A stretch of DNA of 64,000 nucleotides, from assembly GCA_015698045.1 (NCBI GenBank), contig BLAL01000196.1:930001-994000 (forward strand). The letters run 5' to 3'. The stretch comes from Rhizophagus clarus (lineage: Eukaryota; Glomeromycota; Glomeromycetes; Glomerales; Glomeraceae). Under the pieces are notes generated by a model, which saw only the letters and a program-made list of their open reading frames with translations, searched no databases and was not told the origin of the DNA. The position numbers were made by a program, and so were the translations under genes. Within the stretch, counting starts at the first letter, position 1, and the number at the start of each line of letters is the position of its first letter. Of the stretch, positions 46,297 through 55,924 are shown one piece after another.

Positions 46297-47016
46297 ATGG
46301 TAGTTATTGGCAATAAGAGAAATAAAAAAGCACGCAACCGTTTACCACAAAAGAAATGAAGACAATGGAATGTAAGAGAAAAGTTGATGATAGTACATTA
46401 TTTTGAGAACAATAATAGAAATATACGTAAAACTGCTAAAAAATTTAATATTCAGCCCAAACAACTGCGTGATTGGTCAAATAAAAAAGGAACTTTGTTA
46501 ACGACTGCTCCTCATGTGGCTAAGCTCCATCCGGATAAACCTGCTAAATATCCAAAATTATAAGACGATTTATTTGCATGGATAAGTGAAAAAAGAGCCA
46601 ATGGAAATGCTATTACCCGAAAAATAATTACCAATAAAGCTATTTCATTATCTAAAAGCCCAGAATTTTTAGCAAATAATCTGGGTATTGCTGGGTTCAA
46701 ATTTTCTTCTAAGTGGCTTGATGGATTTCTAGGAAGATACGATTTAAGTGAGCGTCGCAGAACAACGGTAGCACAGCAACTGCCATCAGATTTAATTGAA
46801 AAACAGAATATTTTTTTGAGTTACGTTATGTACCTAAGAATTCACAATAAATATGAATTAAAATATATGGGCAATATGGACGAAACACCCATATAGTTTG
46901 ATTTGCCAAGTAATACGACTATAAATCAAAAAGGAGCAAAAATGGTAAATATTCGTACAACTGGTCACGAACGATCATCATTTACGGTTATACTTGCATG
47001 TATGGCTGATGATACG
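46297..47016 (+). pseudogene. Transposon D: pogo-like transposase, N-terminal half, split by element B
   Basis: Starts MVVIGNKRNKKARNRLPQKK. It has a psq/CENP-B-type HTH (NRNIRKTAKKFNIQPKQLRD), a second DNA-binding part (FKFSSKWLDGFLGRYDLSER) and the start of the DDE_1 core (GNMDETPI, first catalytic Asp). Stops lie at 46,357 (TGA), 46,561 (TAA) and 46,894 (TAG), the last where Trp is expected (DETPIWFDL type). Exactly 240 codons precede element B. The frame resumes at 61,209 after the duplicated ATACG. Confidence 0.8.
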
Positions 47017-47632
47017 GTCGTCGGTGCCGGGCGAAGCCCAGCGGTGGCTAAAGCCCCTATACATCCCCCCTCCGTGGGAAACCCTACCAGATCCCCTTCC
47101 AGTTAGGCTCCAGCGCCTTACGGCGCGTCTCTAACAATACCATAGATAAATACCATTTCCCCTGGTACAACCTCCTATATATACCCCTCGTACCAACTTC
47201 GTACCAGTCCTCGTACCAGAAAACATATCAAATAACCATCAAAATCACAAAATAAAGGCAAAATCATACACAATAATGGTTTGGTACAATGGTACGAAGA
47301 CAATTTCCAAAAATATTATCCAACTCCAGACACTATATACATATATACCTATATACAACGCTATATATATAAAACTTTTTGGAAAAATTCCTCGAACCAA
47401 TGTACCCGATCCAAAAGTATCAATTTTACATTTCTAAAGCCTTCAGAACGCCAATTTCCCTATTTTCCTGGTACAAAAAGTGGTCAGAATTTGGTACGAT
47501 GAAAAATCCTGCTCTTTGTACCAAAATATTGGGTATATATAGCATCACTTCTTGTACCAACTACCTATATATACCTACTCGTACCAAATCCCTATGCCTC
47601 CCAATAGCATACAAATATACCTGAAAAAAAAA
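47017..47632 (+). repeat. Element B left terminal inverted repeat
   Basis: Starts GTCGTCGGTGCCGGGCGAAG. It contains about 12 copies of GGTAC/GTACC, mostly as TTGGTACGA or TCGTACCA types (47,164; 47,189; 47,199; 47,211; 47,283; 47,291; 47,401; 47,469; 47,492; 47,517; 47,553; 47,579). Two small open frames in it recur at the other end only because the repeat does. Confidence 0.92.
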
Positions 47633-47636
47633 ATCG

Positions 47637-47665
47637 TAATTAAACATAGTCCATATATAGGTATC
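47637..47665 (+). promoter_or_regulatory. Shared promoter-like motif, element B helicase
   Basis: TAATTAAACATAGTCCATAT followed by ATAGGTATC, 50 bp before the helicase start and just inside the terminal repeat. Confidence 0.55.
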
Positions 47666-47714
47666 AAAAAAAAAATAAATTAAACAAAACTTGTAGTAAA
47701 GTATCTAACTAACA

Positions 47715-50102
47715 ATGAGTAACCAAAGCCAATCACACAAAGCGTCTCGTGATCAATTCTTCTTAGCCACACCTACTCGAGAATTTAGTAGCAAAACTCT
47801 TAGAAAGTACTTATATTCAGCTAAGTCTTTTCAAGAGCTTGCACCTGCTAAAGAGTATTTGATAAGTTACTTTGCACGTAGTGATATAGGTGTATATAAG
47901 TGGTTTCCAAAAAATCAAGTTTTCAAGCATTATTCTCAAAAAGTTGCTGAAGATTCTTTTATCCAAAGTGATACTGTACAATTCAAAGATAATGAAGGAA
48001 AGGTAGTTGATACATTTAATATTCAGGCTTGGTTCTTTAGAAATACCCCATTCTTTATTCCTCAAGTGAATCAATTTCAGCCTAAAATATATCGTGATAC
48101 AGATGGTGGATACTATATCAATGAATTTGCTGGCTTTCTTCATCCTAATCCACCTCTATTTCATGAATTTAATCAAGAAATTCGTGATCAGGTAAAGCTA
48201 ATTATCAATCATATAGAAGAAGTGCTTTGTTCATCAGATAAAAGGCAAGCTTACTATATGAAAAATCTGGTCATGCGTATTGCTATTGGTCAAAAGATGC
48301 AAAAAACAATGTTTCTATACTCAGGTCCAGGAACAGGTAAAACAATGCTTACATGGTTTCTTCGTGAAAGAGTTCTTGGCCCAAAAATTACTATGAAAAC
48401 TGCAAATGAACGAATTATCACTGGGCAGTTTAATAAAGAGTTAGAAGGTAAGTGCTTATTAATTTTAGAAGAAATGTCTAATTCCAAATCCACAGACTGG
48501 ATTACTTTTGCAAATCGCCTTAAAGACTTTATAGATAGTGACACTTTAATGATAGAAGAAAAGTATAGGACACCTTATCCTGTTACCAATATCACGAATC
48601 TAATTATTAACAGTAATAATAGCAAGACCATTCGGTTAGATAGAAATGACAGAAGATATTTCATTCCAGATATCTCAGAAAAGTATGTTAATAATGGTAT
48701 TGGTATGGACCACTACTATGCTCCATTAGATTCGGCTATAAAAGATCCAGAAGTTGGTAAAGCCTTTTATTCCTATGCATTAGAATATGTAAAGCTTAAC
48801 CCAGATTTTGATGAACGTAAGATCCCTATGACAAAAACTAAACTAATGATGATAAATAGAGATATCAATAAAGTTCACGAATTCATTAAAGAAAAATATA
48901 TAATCCAGTATAAAGATCTAGATGAATCCTCATCTGTATTATATCACGATTTTAAAGCTTGGTTTGCTACATATGCCAGTTCTAATAAAAAGCCCCCCAC
49001 TGTACAGGAATTTACTCGTGCAATAGGAGAGCTTGGAATAAAAGCTAAACAAAAGAGAGTTGGAGATCGAAAAGCTAGTAAAAGACTTCAATGGTATTCA
49101 GCTCCATATGCTGATCTTTATACCACATTCATGAAAAAGAATATGATAGACGAAGCTGAAAATATTGAAGTACCTGAAGGTTGTGAAGAATCTGAAGTCC
49201 CCCCTGATATTCCACCTGAAAGGCTTCCCAATTCTGTTCATGAGCAAAATAAAAGTCCATCACCAGTTCCTCCAAAGCCAGCGCATCTAAAGGTAGAAGT
49301 AAAAGAAGAAGATGCGACTTCTCCATTGACACCATCTGAACCCACCACTTCAGAATCTGTTGAAAACCTAATAGATAACTTCATAACAGAACTAATTACT
49401 CTTATACCACCTTCGGCTAAGTCAGAGGAAGAACCAAAAGTAGAGCAAGAACCAGAGATAGAACCAGAGCCATACGGAATACCTGGTTCTTCTAAACTAA
49501 TCGAACCATCTACACCACAAGAATTACCAAAGCAAGACCTAAAGTCAGTTCAAAAAGCTAATCCAGATCCCATGCCTAAAATAAATACCACCAAATATTG
49601 GGAATGGATAGATAGACATAAATATGACCACATAAAGCCCTGGTATAAGAATTCTCGTGATGAAATGATAAATGAGCTATATTCTACAGCCAAAGAATGT
49701 TGGGCTAAATATTACGAAGATGATCAATATGACTGGGAATTACTCTTAGCCGAATTGGAAGAATTTGATAAAATTGCAAGAAGAGATAATCTGTATCTCG
49801 TCAAATTTGGTGATGCCATAGATAAGCTAAAAGAATGGATCAAATATAATGATGAGGTGAATAGGCACATAAAATGCGTAGAACTTGCTGACTATCTAAG
49901 AAAATACATTGAGAATAAGGAAACCGTATTTGTAGAACCTCCTTCTGGCTATAAAGTTGCAAATTTACAACCACAGATAATAGAATGCCATAGCACAATA
50001 AATGAACGTGAATGTATGGAGGTCAATGGTGAGGAATACGAATCAGATTATAATGATGGCTTATCTGATGATGGCTTATTTGATGATATTAATCAATTAT
50101 AA
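47715..50102 (+). CDS. Element B SF3 (D5-like) helicase with a long C-terminal extension
   Basis: 795 codons, intact. The core is a superfamily-3 helicase: Walker A GPGTGKT at about residues 203-209, Walker B CLLILEEM at about 246-253, motif C TNLIINSNN at about 295-303 and RNDRRYF with the arginine finger region. The N-terminal 190 residues show no primase motif that I can name. Residues ~515-600 are Pro/Glu-rich (PPKPAHLKVEVKEEDATSPL), then a conserved C-terminal domain (EWIDRHKYDHIKPWYKNSRD). It would unwind the element during replication, and its place next to the terminal repeat suits an initiator. Residues ~4-515 differ strongly from copy A; the remainder is nearly the same. Confidence 0.88.
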   Translation: MSNQSQSHKASRDQFFLATPTREFSSKTLRKYLYSAKSFQELAPAKEYLISYFARSDIGVYKWFPKNQVFKHYSQKVAEDSFIQSDTVQFKDNEGKVVDTFNIQAWFFRNTPFFIPQVNQFQPKIYRDTDGGYYINEFAGFLHPNPPLFHEFNQEIRDQVKLIINHIEEVLCSSDKRQAYYMKNLVMRIAIGQKMQKTMFLYSGPGTGKTMLTWFLRERVLGPKITMKTANERIITGQFNKELEGKCLLILEEMSNSKSTDWITFANRLKDFIDSDTLMIEEKYRTPYPVTNITNLIINSNNSKTIRLDRNDRRYFIPDISEKYVNNGIGMDHYYAPLDSAIKDPEVGKAFYSYALEYVKLNPDFDERKIPMTKTKLMMINRDINKVHEFIKEKYIIQYKDLDESSSVLYHDFKAWFATYASSNKKPPTVQEFTRAIGELGIKAKQKRVGDRKASKRLQWYSAPYADLYTTFMKKNMIDEAENIEVPEGCEESEVPPDIPPERLPNSVHEQNKSPSPVPPKPAHLKVEVKEEDATSPLTPSEPTTSESVENLIDNFITELITLIPPSAKSEEEPKVEQEPEIEPEPYGIPGSSKLIEPSTPQELPKQDLKSVQKANPDPMPKINTTKYWEWIDRHKYDHIKPWYKNSRDEMINELYSTAKECWAKYYEDDQYDWELLLAELEEFDKIARRDNLYLVKFGDAIDKLKEWIKYNDEVNRHIKCVELADYLRKYIENKETVFVEPPSGYKVANLQPQIIECHSTINERECMEVNGEEYESDYNDGLSDDGLFDDINQL

Positions 50103-50177
50103 GAGCTAGTTATTTTATTTTTTCAAATATATTAACAAAAAATTAGTAATTAAATAAATACTATATATTTCAAAGAA

Positions 50178-52016
50178 ATGTTTTCAAGACTAGTTCGTCA
50201 TTTACCAAATAGGCCAGATATCATAGAAGTTAAGTTTAGTGGCCGACAGTTCTCTAAAGAAAGAATTGCAAATCTCGATCAAAAACTTAAAGCCCGATAT
50301 CCAGGCAAACAGTTTCAAATCCTACTTCCTTATGAGAATTGGAAGCCTGGTCAATGGACTACAAATGGAGAAGACGCTAATCTTTTCTCCTTACTTGATC
50401 ACTATGATGAGAGCCAAATGCCACCTGACAGTGGTGATCCAGAGCGATTTGATAACTTTATCATCTATATGAGGGATGCACCAGCAATATCAGGTGGATG
50501 TGGCGATACAAATGATTGTCTTTATCAGTGCTTAAAAATGGCTTATGGCTCTTATTCGAATATGCCTCAAGCTATTGAAAAGCCTGAGTATATTAAAGAT
50601 TATCTAAATTTGGCACGAGATGATCCTATTCCCATTGCCTGTATTGAAAAAATAGAACGATTAGCTCGAAGTATTGCTATCAATGTTGTAGGTGATCATA
50701 CCTATATCTCTAAGAGTCCAGCACAAAGAAGAATAACCCTTACTCTCACTAATGGACATTATTCCCTCACTCTTAATCCGGATAGAAAACATCCCAGCTT
50801 TGAATGTAAAAGGCCAAAGAAGCCTATAACTTATCAGGAGAATGAAGTAAAAGATACTGTTGAAATATATAATGAAAAGGCAATTAAGTTTATTACCGTC
50901 CAGCAATTTCAAAAACTTAAGTTTAGCAAAAACTACTCTTTCGTTCCAGCTAAACGTCAAGAATCATTGGAAAAGGCATATATCAGAATTAATGCTGAAC
51001 GAGATGCCTTTTTACAGAAGACGAAAAAGCTAGGCATCCCAATTGATATATCATTACTTGATTGGAACATAAAGAAAACGGCTTTATGGTTATTCGAAAA
51101 ATTAAGTGTAGGTATTCCTGCTAATGAACCTCTTGATGCACTTGAAGCACAATGGATAAGTAAAGCAATGATGGGAGGAATTATCTGGGCATAAAATAAC
51201 TGGAAAGGATATGGAAGAAGTTACGATAAAACAAGTCTTTATCCTAGTATTCAGCAATCAGCTTTAAACTTTCCTATCGGTAAAGGTAAGTTTCAGATTT
51301 TAAAAGACTTTACTAACCATCGAGGATATAGCCATTTTGGAATATTTCGTGCAAGTATTGAAAAAAAGGATACCCCACTATTTCGATATAATTATCATAA
51401 TGTATATACTCATATTGATCTTACACGTGCCAGAGCTCTTGGTCTCCAAGTTACATTAATTCAGGATGGAGTCTCTAATGCTCTTATTTATGAAAAAGAA
51501 ACTCGAATTCGAGGCAGTGTAATCTTTGGAGAGTATGTAGATTTTCTCTTAAAAATTAAGAATCAGGGTGGTATAGCTAGCCAAGTAGCTAAAAGAATTC
51601 TTAATACACTATGGGGTGCACTTTGCCAAAGAAAGAAAACATACAAGACTCTTACAACATCGAGTAAATCTTTTGACTTTCCAGATGGTGAGGTATTAGA
51701 CTCGATTGTACCAATAGGAGAAGAGCAGTGGAGATTCCAGTTTACGAATCCAGGTAATCCCTTTAAAGGTGAATACCCTAGAATTGCTCCATTCCTTCTA
51801 GCACATGGTCGAAAGTTTATTTCTGAAATGGTACAACCCTATGTGGATAAAGTCAGACGTATTCATACTGATGGGTTCATTCTAGAAGAAGACGTTAACT
51901 CTTCTCCTCTTATAGCCTGTGCTAAAGATGCATTTAAGACTCTAAAAGCTCTAAAATTCGAAAAAGAAGGAGAGTGTCATGTAAAAAATGCCAACCAAGT
52001 GGTATGGACCGTATAA
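50178..52016 (+). pseudogene. Element B OTU-like/type-B DNA polymerase, one premature stop
   Basis: 612 codons with a single TAA at 51,192-51,194 (copy A has CAA, Gln). The N-terminal half has an OTU-like cysteine protease signature: DTNDCLYQCL at about residues 108-117 and NGHYSLTLN at about 192-200. The C-terminal half has PolB motifs: SYDKTSLYPS (A, ~348), AKRILNTLWGALCQ (B, ~470) and RIHTDGFIL (C, ~560). It resembles protein-primed polymerases of Polintons in being compact, but I could not see clear exonuclease motifs. It would replicate the element from its ends. The OTU assignment is weaker than the polymerase one. Confidence 0.85.
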
Positions 52017-52051
52017 TTAAATATTTTTTCCTTAGATGTAGAAGTTCAAAG

Positions 52052-52477
52052 ATGGAACACGACGACTCATTCCTATTCACAAACAAGCATCCTAGTTTTA
52101 TCGAGCCAGAAATGTATCTGGCCGAAATTATAAAAGCTTTAAAAGGTGTCATATTGGCAGGTTTACAAGATGGATACGGTAAAGAAAGTTATCTTATAAA
52201 GAACCACGTAAACTATATTAAGAAAATAGAATCTGCCAACAATCCAGAAGGCTATATTCGTTATACAGCTAAGAAATTATTGCCAAATAAAGAATCGCAT
52301 GCTGAGAAGGTTGCTATGATTCGAGCAAAGTATTCACATAATCCAGATCTTGCTTTTAAAATTATAAAGGTCTATGATTTATATAATTGTATTCCTAAGG
52401 AAGTACCACCTAGACGTAAACTTACTGAAGATAAAGCTGAGGACGTCTTAGATGAACTTCTTGGTAATAAGCTATAA
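52052..52477 (+). CDS. Element B ORF3, unknown protein
   Basis: 141 codons from the ATG that matches copy A (MEHDDSFLF). Helical with PEMYLAEIIKALKGVILAGL and AYKIIKVYDLYN-type segments and a Lys/Glu-rich end. It starts 35 bp after the polymerase stop, so it may be co-transcribed. Intact in both copies. No family was recognised. Confidence 0.78.
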   Translation: MEHDDSFLFTNKHPSFIEPEMYLAEIIKALKGVILAGLQDGYGKESYLIKNHVNYIKKIESANNPEGYIRYTAKKLLPNKESHAEKVAMIRAKYSHNPDLAFKIIKVYDLYNCIPKEVPPRRKLTEDKAEDVLDELLGNKL

Positions 52478-52499
52478 ATTTATTATTAAAAATTTTGTG

Positions 52500-52705
52500 C
52501 AAATACTGATGACGAAGTAACTTTGTCACTAGGCATTTTTCATTTTTTGCATAAAAGGCTGATGACGAAGTAACTTTGTCACTAGGCAATATTAAAAATT
52601 TTGTGCAAAGGCTGATGACAAAGTAACTTTGTCACTAGGCAATATTAAAAATTTTGTGCAAAGGCTGATGACGAAGTAACTTTGTCACTAGAGATTTTTC
52701 ATTTT
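52500..52705. repeat. Near-palindromic tandem repeat between ORF3 and ORF4 (B)
   Basis: Four units spaced 52-57 bp with TGACGAAGTAACTTTGTCA cores and TTTTGTGCAAAGGC spacers. The core is an inverted repeat with one mismatch. Copy A has three units here. Confidence 0.82.
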
Positions 52706-52718
52706 TAGAAAAAAATCG

Positions 52719-52740
52719 TAATTGAATATAGCCTATACTA
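52719..52740 (+). promoter_or_regulatory. Promoter-like motif, element B ORF4
   Basis: TAATTGAATATAGCCTATAC, 19 bp before the ORF4 start, a variant of the helicase and ORF10 motif. Confidence 0.5.
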
Positions 52741-52758
52741 AAGTAACAATAAAAAAAG

Positions 52759-53343
52759 ATGAGTGCTAATAGATATACTACTAATCCATTGACCGGCAGA
52801 ACAATTCGTGTTGGTGGTTCAACTTTCAATCAGCTAGTTTTAGAAGGATATGATTATCTTGATAGTGGATTGGTTCGAAGAGCAACTGCACCTCCACTTC
52901 CTTCTGTAAGGGAAAGTTATCTCAATGTAGATACTGGACGTATGGTTCAATTTGGAACTAGAACGTATTATTATTTAATTCAAAGGGCTGGGTATGAAAT
53001 AATAGAAGATTACTATCTTGTTCCTCCAAGATATGCAGAAATCGCGCAGTCTAATCCATCTTTATTGTATTTGCAAGATACTCAGGTTAGACTTGAATAC
53101 TTGGAAACTGCACGTAATATAACTGTTCATCGTGCTGAATGGGAACGACTTAATCCAAGTTATAGGCAAGGGGTTGAAGAAGCACGCCAATTTACTAGAC
53201 AAAGAAGAAGAGAAGCACAACGAGAGGAACAATCAAGAAGGCTTGCCGAACTTAATATTGCCTTATGCAGGGAGTGCCAAATGCCTGTAAATCTTAACGA
53301 ATTACCTGAGAGCGGTCTTTGTGAAGACTGTAGTAAAGAATGA
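52759..53343 (+). CDS. Element B ORF4, NPLTGR adaptor-motif and CxxC protein
   Basis: 194 codons, intact. The N-terminal NPLTGRTIRVGGSTFNQL matches the NPxTGRxIxxxGxT core of the 2-cysteine adaptor domain known in nucleocytoplasmic large DNA viruses. The middle is Tyr-rich, then there is an Arg/Glu-rich helix (RQFTRQRRREAQREEQSRR) and a C-terminal zinc-ribbon-like CRECQMPVNL with a second CEDC pair. In large viruses such motifs occur in diverse virion and regulatory proteins, so no single function follows. Together with the ATPase it links the element to DNA viruses. Confidence 0.75.
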   Translation: MSANRYTTNPLTGRTIRVGGSTFNQLVLEGYDYLDSGLVRRATAPPLPSVRESYLNVDTGRMVQFGTRTYYYLIQRAGYEIIEDYYLVPPRYAEIAQSNPSLLYLQDTQVRLEYLETARNITVHRAEWERLNPSYRQGVEEARQFTRQRRREAQREEQSRRLAELNIALCRECQMPVNLNELPESGLCEDCSKE

Positions 53344-53399
53344 ATATAAAAACAGGTAATTAAATAATTTTATTTTTTATGTAGATAATTCTGAAAAAA

Positions 53400-53960
53400 A
53401 TGGTTGAGCAAATTAGAAAATACTGCCCAGTTTGTGGACTTGTATTGGCCAAGCCAAGAAGAGGCCTATCTACTATCGAATTCAGACGAACTGTACAAAG
53501 ATGTACCGATATAGACAGCTTACATGAAAATATATATAAGCTAATCAAAATATATAGATCGGTCTCTCTAGATGATGAACTTACTTTTACCTTTACTCGA
53601 GACTATGAGGAACAGTTAAATAGTATTGAACCAGATGTTGAATCGATCAAGATTTGGCTACTCAAACGAATTAATGAGCTAGATAGGGATGTAGGAGAAA
53701 AAGCTTTATATCGATTTTTATTTGATTTATATGTAGTAGAAGGGATAAATGAACCCTTTGCCGTATTTTATGGTATGTATTGTATTGTAATAGATAATCC
53801 CTTAAGCAAAAACTTTGTTTCTCGTGCATTGAAGGCCTTTGGCATAGTAACAAAAATGTCAAGAATGGTAATAGATGGTAAGGAAAAAAGTACTATAACT
53901 ATAAATGCGACTAGAGAAGAGTTACTTGAGCTTTTTAGAAAGAATGGAATAGACTATTAA
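53400..53960 (+). CDS. Element B ORF5, N-terminal CPVC protein
   Basis: 186 codons, intact, starting MVEQIRKYCPVCGLVLAKPR. Helical body with EEQLNSIEPDVESIKIWLLK and GKEKSTITINATREELLELF. Very close to the copy A protein. It overlaps the convergent ATPase gene by 26 bp. No family was recognised. Confidence 0.8.
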   Translation: MVEQIRKYCPVCGLVLAKPRRGLSTIEFRRTVQRCTDIDSLHENIYKLIKIYRSVSLDDELTFTFTRDYEEQLNSIEPDVESIKIWLLKRINELDRDVGEKALYRFLFDLYVVEGINEPFAVFYGMYCIVIDNPLSKNFVSRALKAFGIVTKMSRMVIDGKEKSTITINATREELLELFRKNGIDY

Positions 53961-55242
53961 TTCCCACTTGTAGGGTAGGCTTTTTCATTAAGCCATCATT
54001 GAATAGTTTTAGAAGTGCTTCAATACCTTCTATTATTTTTTCGTCACTTAGAGGACGCTCATTCAAAAGTTCTCTATATCGATCAAAAGGTGTTACTGAT
54101 ACTGGGGAATTATTTCTAGTAATACATACATTCTTAACTTGGGACAGGAATTTCTTATACTCATCTCCAAGAGTACGATCATTTATTCCATAAGCTTCTC
54201 TAAAAACATATTTAGCCCAAATTTCTGAATTTTTTACCTTCGATAAGGCGTCTGGTATTAAGTAAAGTTTACGTTCCTTAGGAGAAGGAAAGTTTCGGGC
54301 AAATTCCTTTAACAAATTATTCTTTTTAGCTTCAGCTATTGCCTTCTGCCCATAAGAAGTAAATCGACATCTTAGATCGATCTTAGATGAATCTGTGATG
54401 ATTCTAGAATCGTTCTTGGATGATCTTAGATCGATCTTAGATGAATCTGTGATGATTCTAGAATCGTTCTTGGATGATCTTAGATCGATCTTAGATGAAC
54501 ACGTGATCATTTTAGAAGCGTTATTCAAGGATGATTCCATAAAAGTTCTAAGACTAGTATCCCATCAAACTCTGATTGCTAAAGGGTCAGTTTTAGGGCG
54601 TCTTAAGTCAAATACTATGAATTCCCTACCTAAGGTTAGTTCATCAATGATTGGGGCAATAGAATCTGACTCATTAGTATATTGGCTAATGATGCGCTTT
54701 GTATCACTTAAACTACCATGCCCACCATGTAGAGAAATATAATTTACATTTTCTCGAATTGCTTTTGGGATGGCAAAGAATCTTTGGGCTACATAAATAG
54801 CCGAAATATTTCTATGTCGTCCATGGGTAAAGTATCCAGTTATTTTTTCTTGGATGTTTTTAGGGGCATCCATTAAATCCTCAAATATAACTACAGTAGC
54901 AATTTTGGGGTCAAAGTCTTCTACATCCGGTATTTGGTGATATGAAATCGCTCTAAAAGTAACGTCTTCACTATCATCAAAGAAATCTTTTACCATTTGC
55001 CATTTAGGTTCGTCTAAATACCTACAAATAAGGACTATTTCATCACAAAGAATATATCGATTTCCATCCTCTTTGGCTTTTGCATCTCCCATTAGTAAAT
55101 TAAGAAGCATAGTAGTCTTTCCAGAATCTGAGCTACCGGCTACAGCAAGACGAAAATTCCATACTGGAGCATATTCATTTCCTTGCCTAGTATCACTACT
55201 ATATTCATCCAAATTGTATACATATAAGTCCATTTTAAGCAA
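53935..55242 (-). pseudogene. Element B HerA/A32-like packaging ATPase, one premature stop
   Basis: Same layout as copy A: Walker A GSSDSGKTT at residues 36-44, Walker B-like VVIFEDLMDA and the 18-residue repeats in the linker. A TGA at 54,565-54,567 follows AIRV where copy A has CGA; the frame is otherwise open to 53,935 and keeps NFPSPKERKLYLIPDALSK. Copies A and B are thus each broken once, at different sites. A second methionine (MDLYVYN) 9 bp in could be the start. Confidence 0.82.
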
Positions 55243-55273
55243 TTAGTAGTATATAGTGTATAGTATATTCAAA
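55243..55273. promoter_or_regulatory. Divergent promoter region, ATPase and coiled-coil genes (B)
   Basis: Short spacer with AGTAGTATATAGTGTATAGT and TATATTC, the counterpart of 30,916-30,946. Confidence 0.5.
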
Positions 55274-55924
55274 ATGGCATATGTTCCCACTGATCCTACA
55301 GGACCCCCTCCAGCACATTTAGTAGCAATGGATATTAATCAGCTAATTAATGCACTTAAGAATGGCGCAGATGCCCTGCTGGTAAATGGTCGAATGACTG
55401 TTACACCAAATCTTATAAATATTAATCATGAGATTAAGCATATTATTGGATTGATTATAGCTTATGGTATACAGGTTGAAGAAAGAGCAAGACAAACTAG
55501 GGAAGAGCTTGATACTTCGACTGGTTTATTAAATTTTTTGCAAGAAGTGACCAATGCTAGAGAACGTGAGATTCATGGTATTAGACAGCGTCTTATTGCA
55601 TGTCAAAATGAGAGGAACAGATTGCAAAATGAGAGAAATCATCTGGTAAATGCAAATCGTGATCAAGCTAATCAATTACAAGTTCAGCAAGTACAGCAAA
55701 GAAGAATTAGGGATAATTTGCAACAAGGAAATGATAGATTAACACACCAACTTGCAATAGAACGACTTACATCTAGAAATTTGGAACGAATTTGTGATAG
55801 AATGCAAGCACAATTGGCTGTACTTAGAATTCAAGCACAGTGGTTTCGAATTAGACAAGCAAATCCCATAGTCAACAATCCTCCTCCAGATAATCCCACA
55901 GTAGTATGGCTACCGTTGCAATAG
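55274..55924 (+). CDS. Element B coiled-coil protein
   Basis: 217 codons from MAYVPTDPTG, the start shared with copy A; an ATG 18 bp upstream is less likely because it lies in the divergent spacer. After a Pro-rich start and a helical segment, about 120 residues form heptad-rich coiled coil (REREIHGIRQRLIACQNERN; QVQQVQQRRIRDNLQQGNDR). The end overlaps the Gag-like start by 19 nt in another frame. A structural or assembly role beside Gag is an inference from position. Confidence 0.78.
   Translation: MAYVPTDPTGPPPAHLVAMDINQLINALKNGADALLVNGRMTVTPNLININHEIKHIIGLIIAYGIQVEERARQTREELDTSTGLLNFLQEVTNAREREIHGIRQRLIACQNERNRLQNERNHLVNANRDQANQLQVQQVQQRRIRDNLQQGNDRLTHQLAIERLTSRNLERICDRMQAQLAVLRIQAQWFRIRQANPIVNNPPPDNPTVVWLPLQ

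Noticed and set aside
47281..47624. Two small open frames that recur exactly at 60,596-60,939
   Set aside because: They lie inside the terminal inverted repeats, so their duplication is explained by the repeat. The many GTAC motifs suggest a binding region rather than coding.
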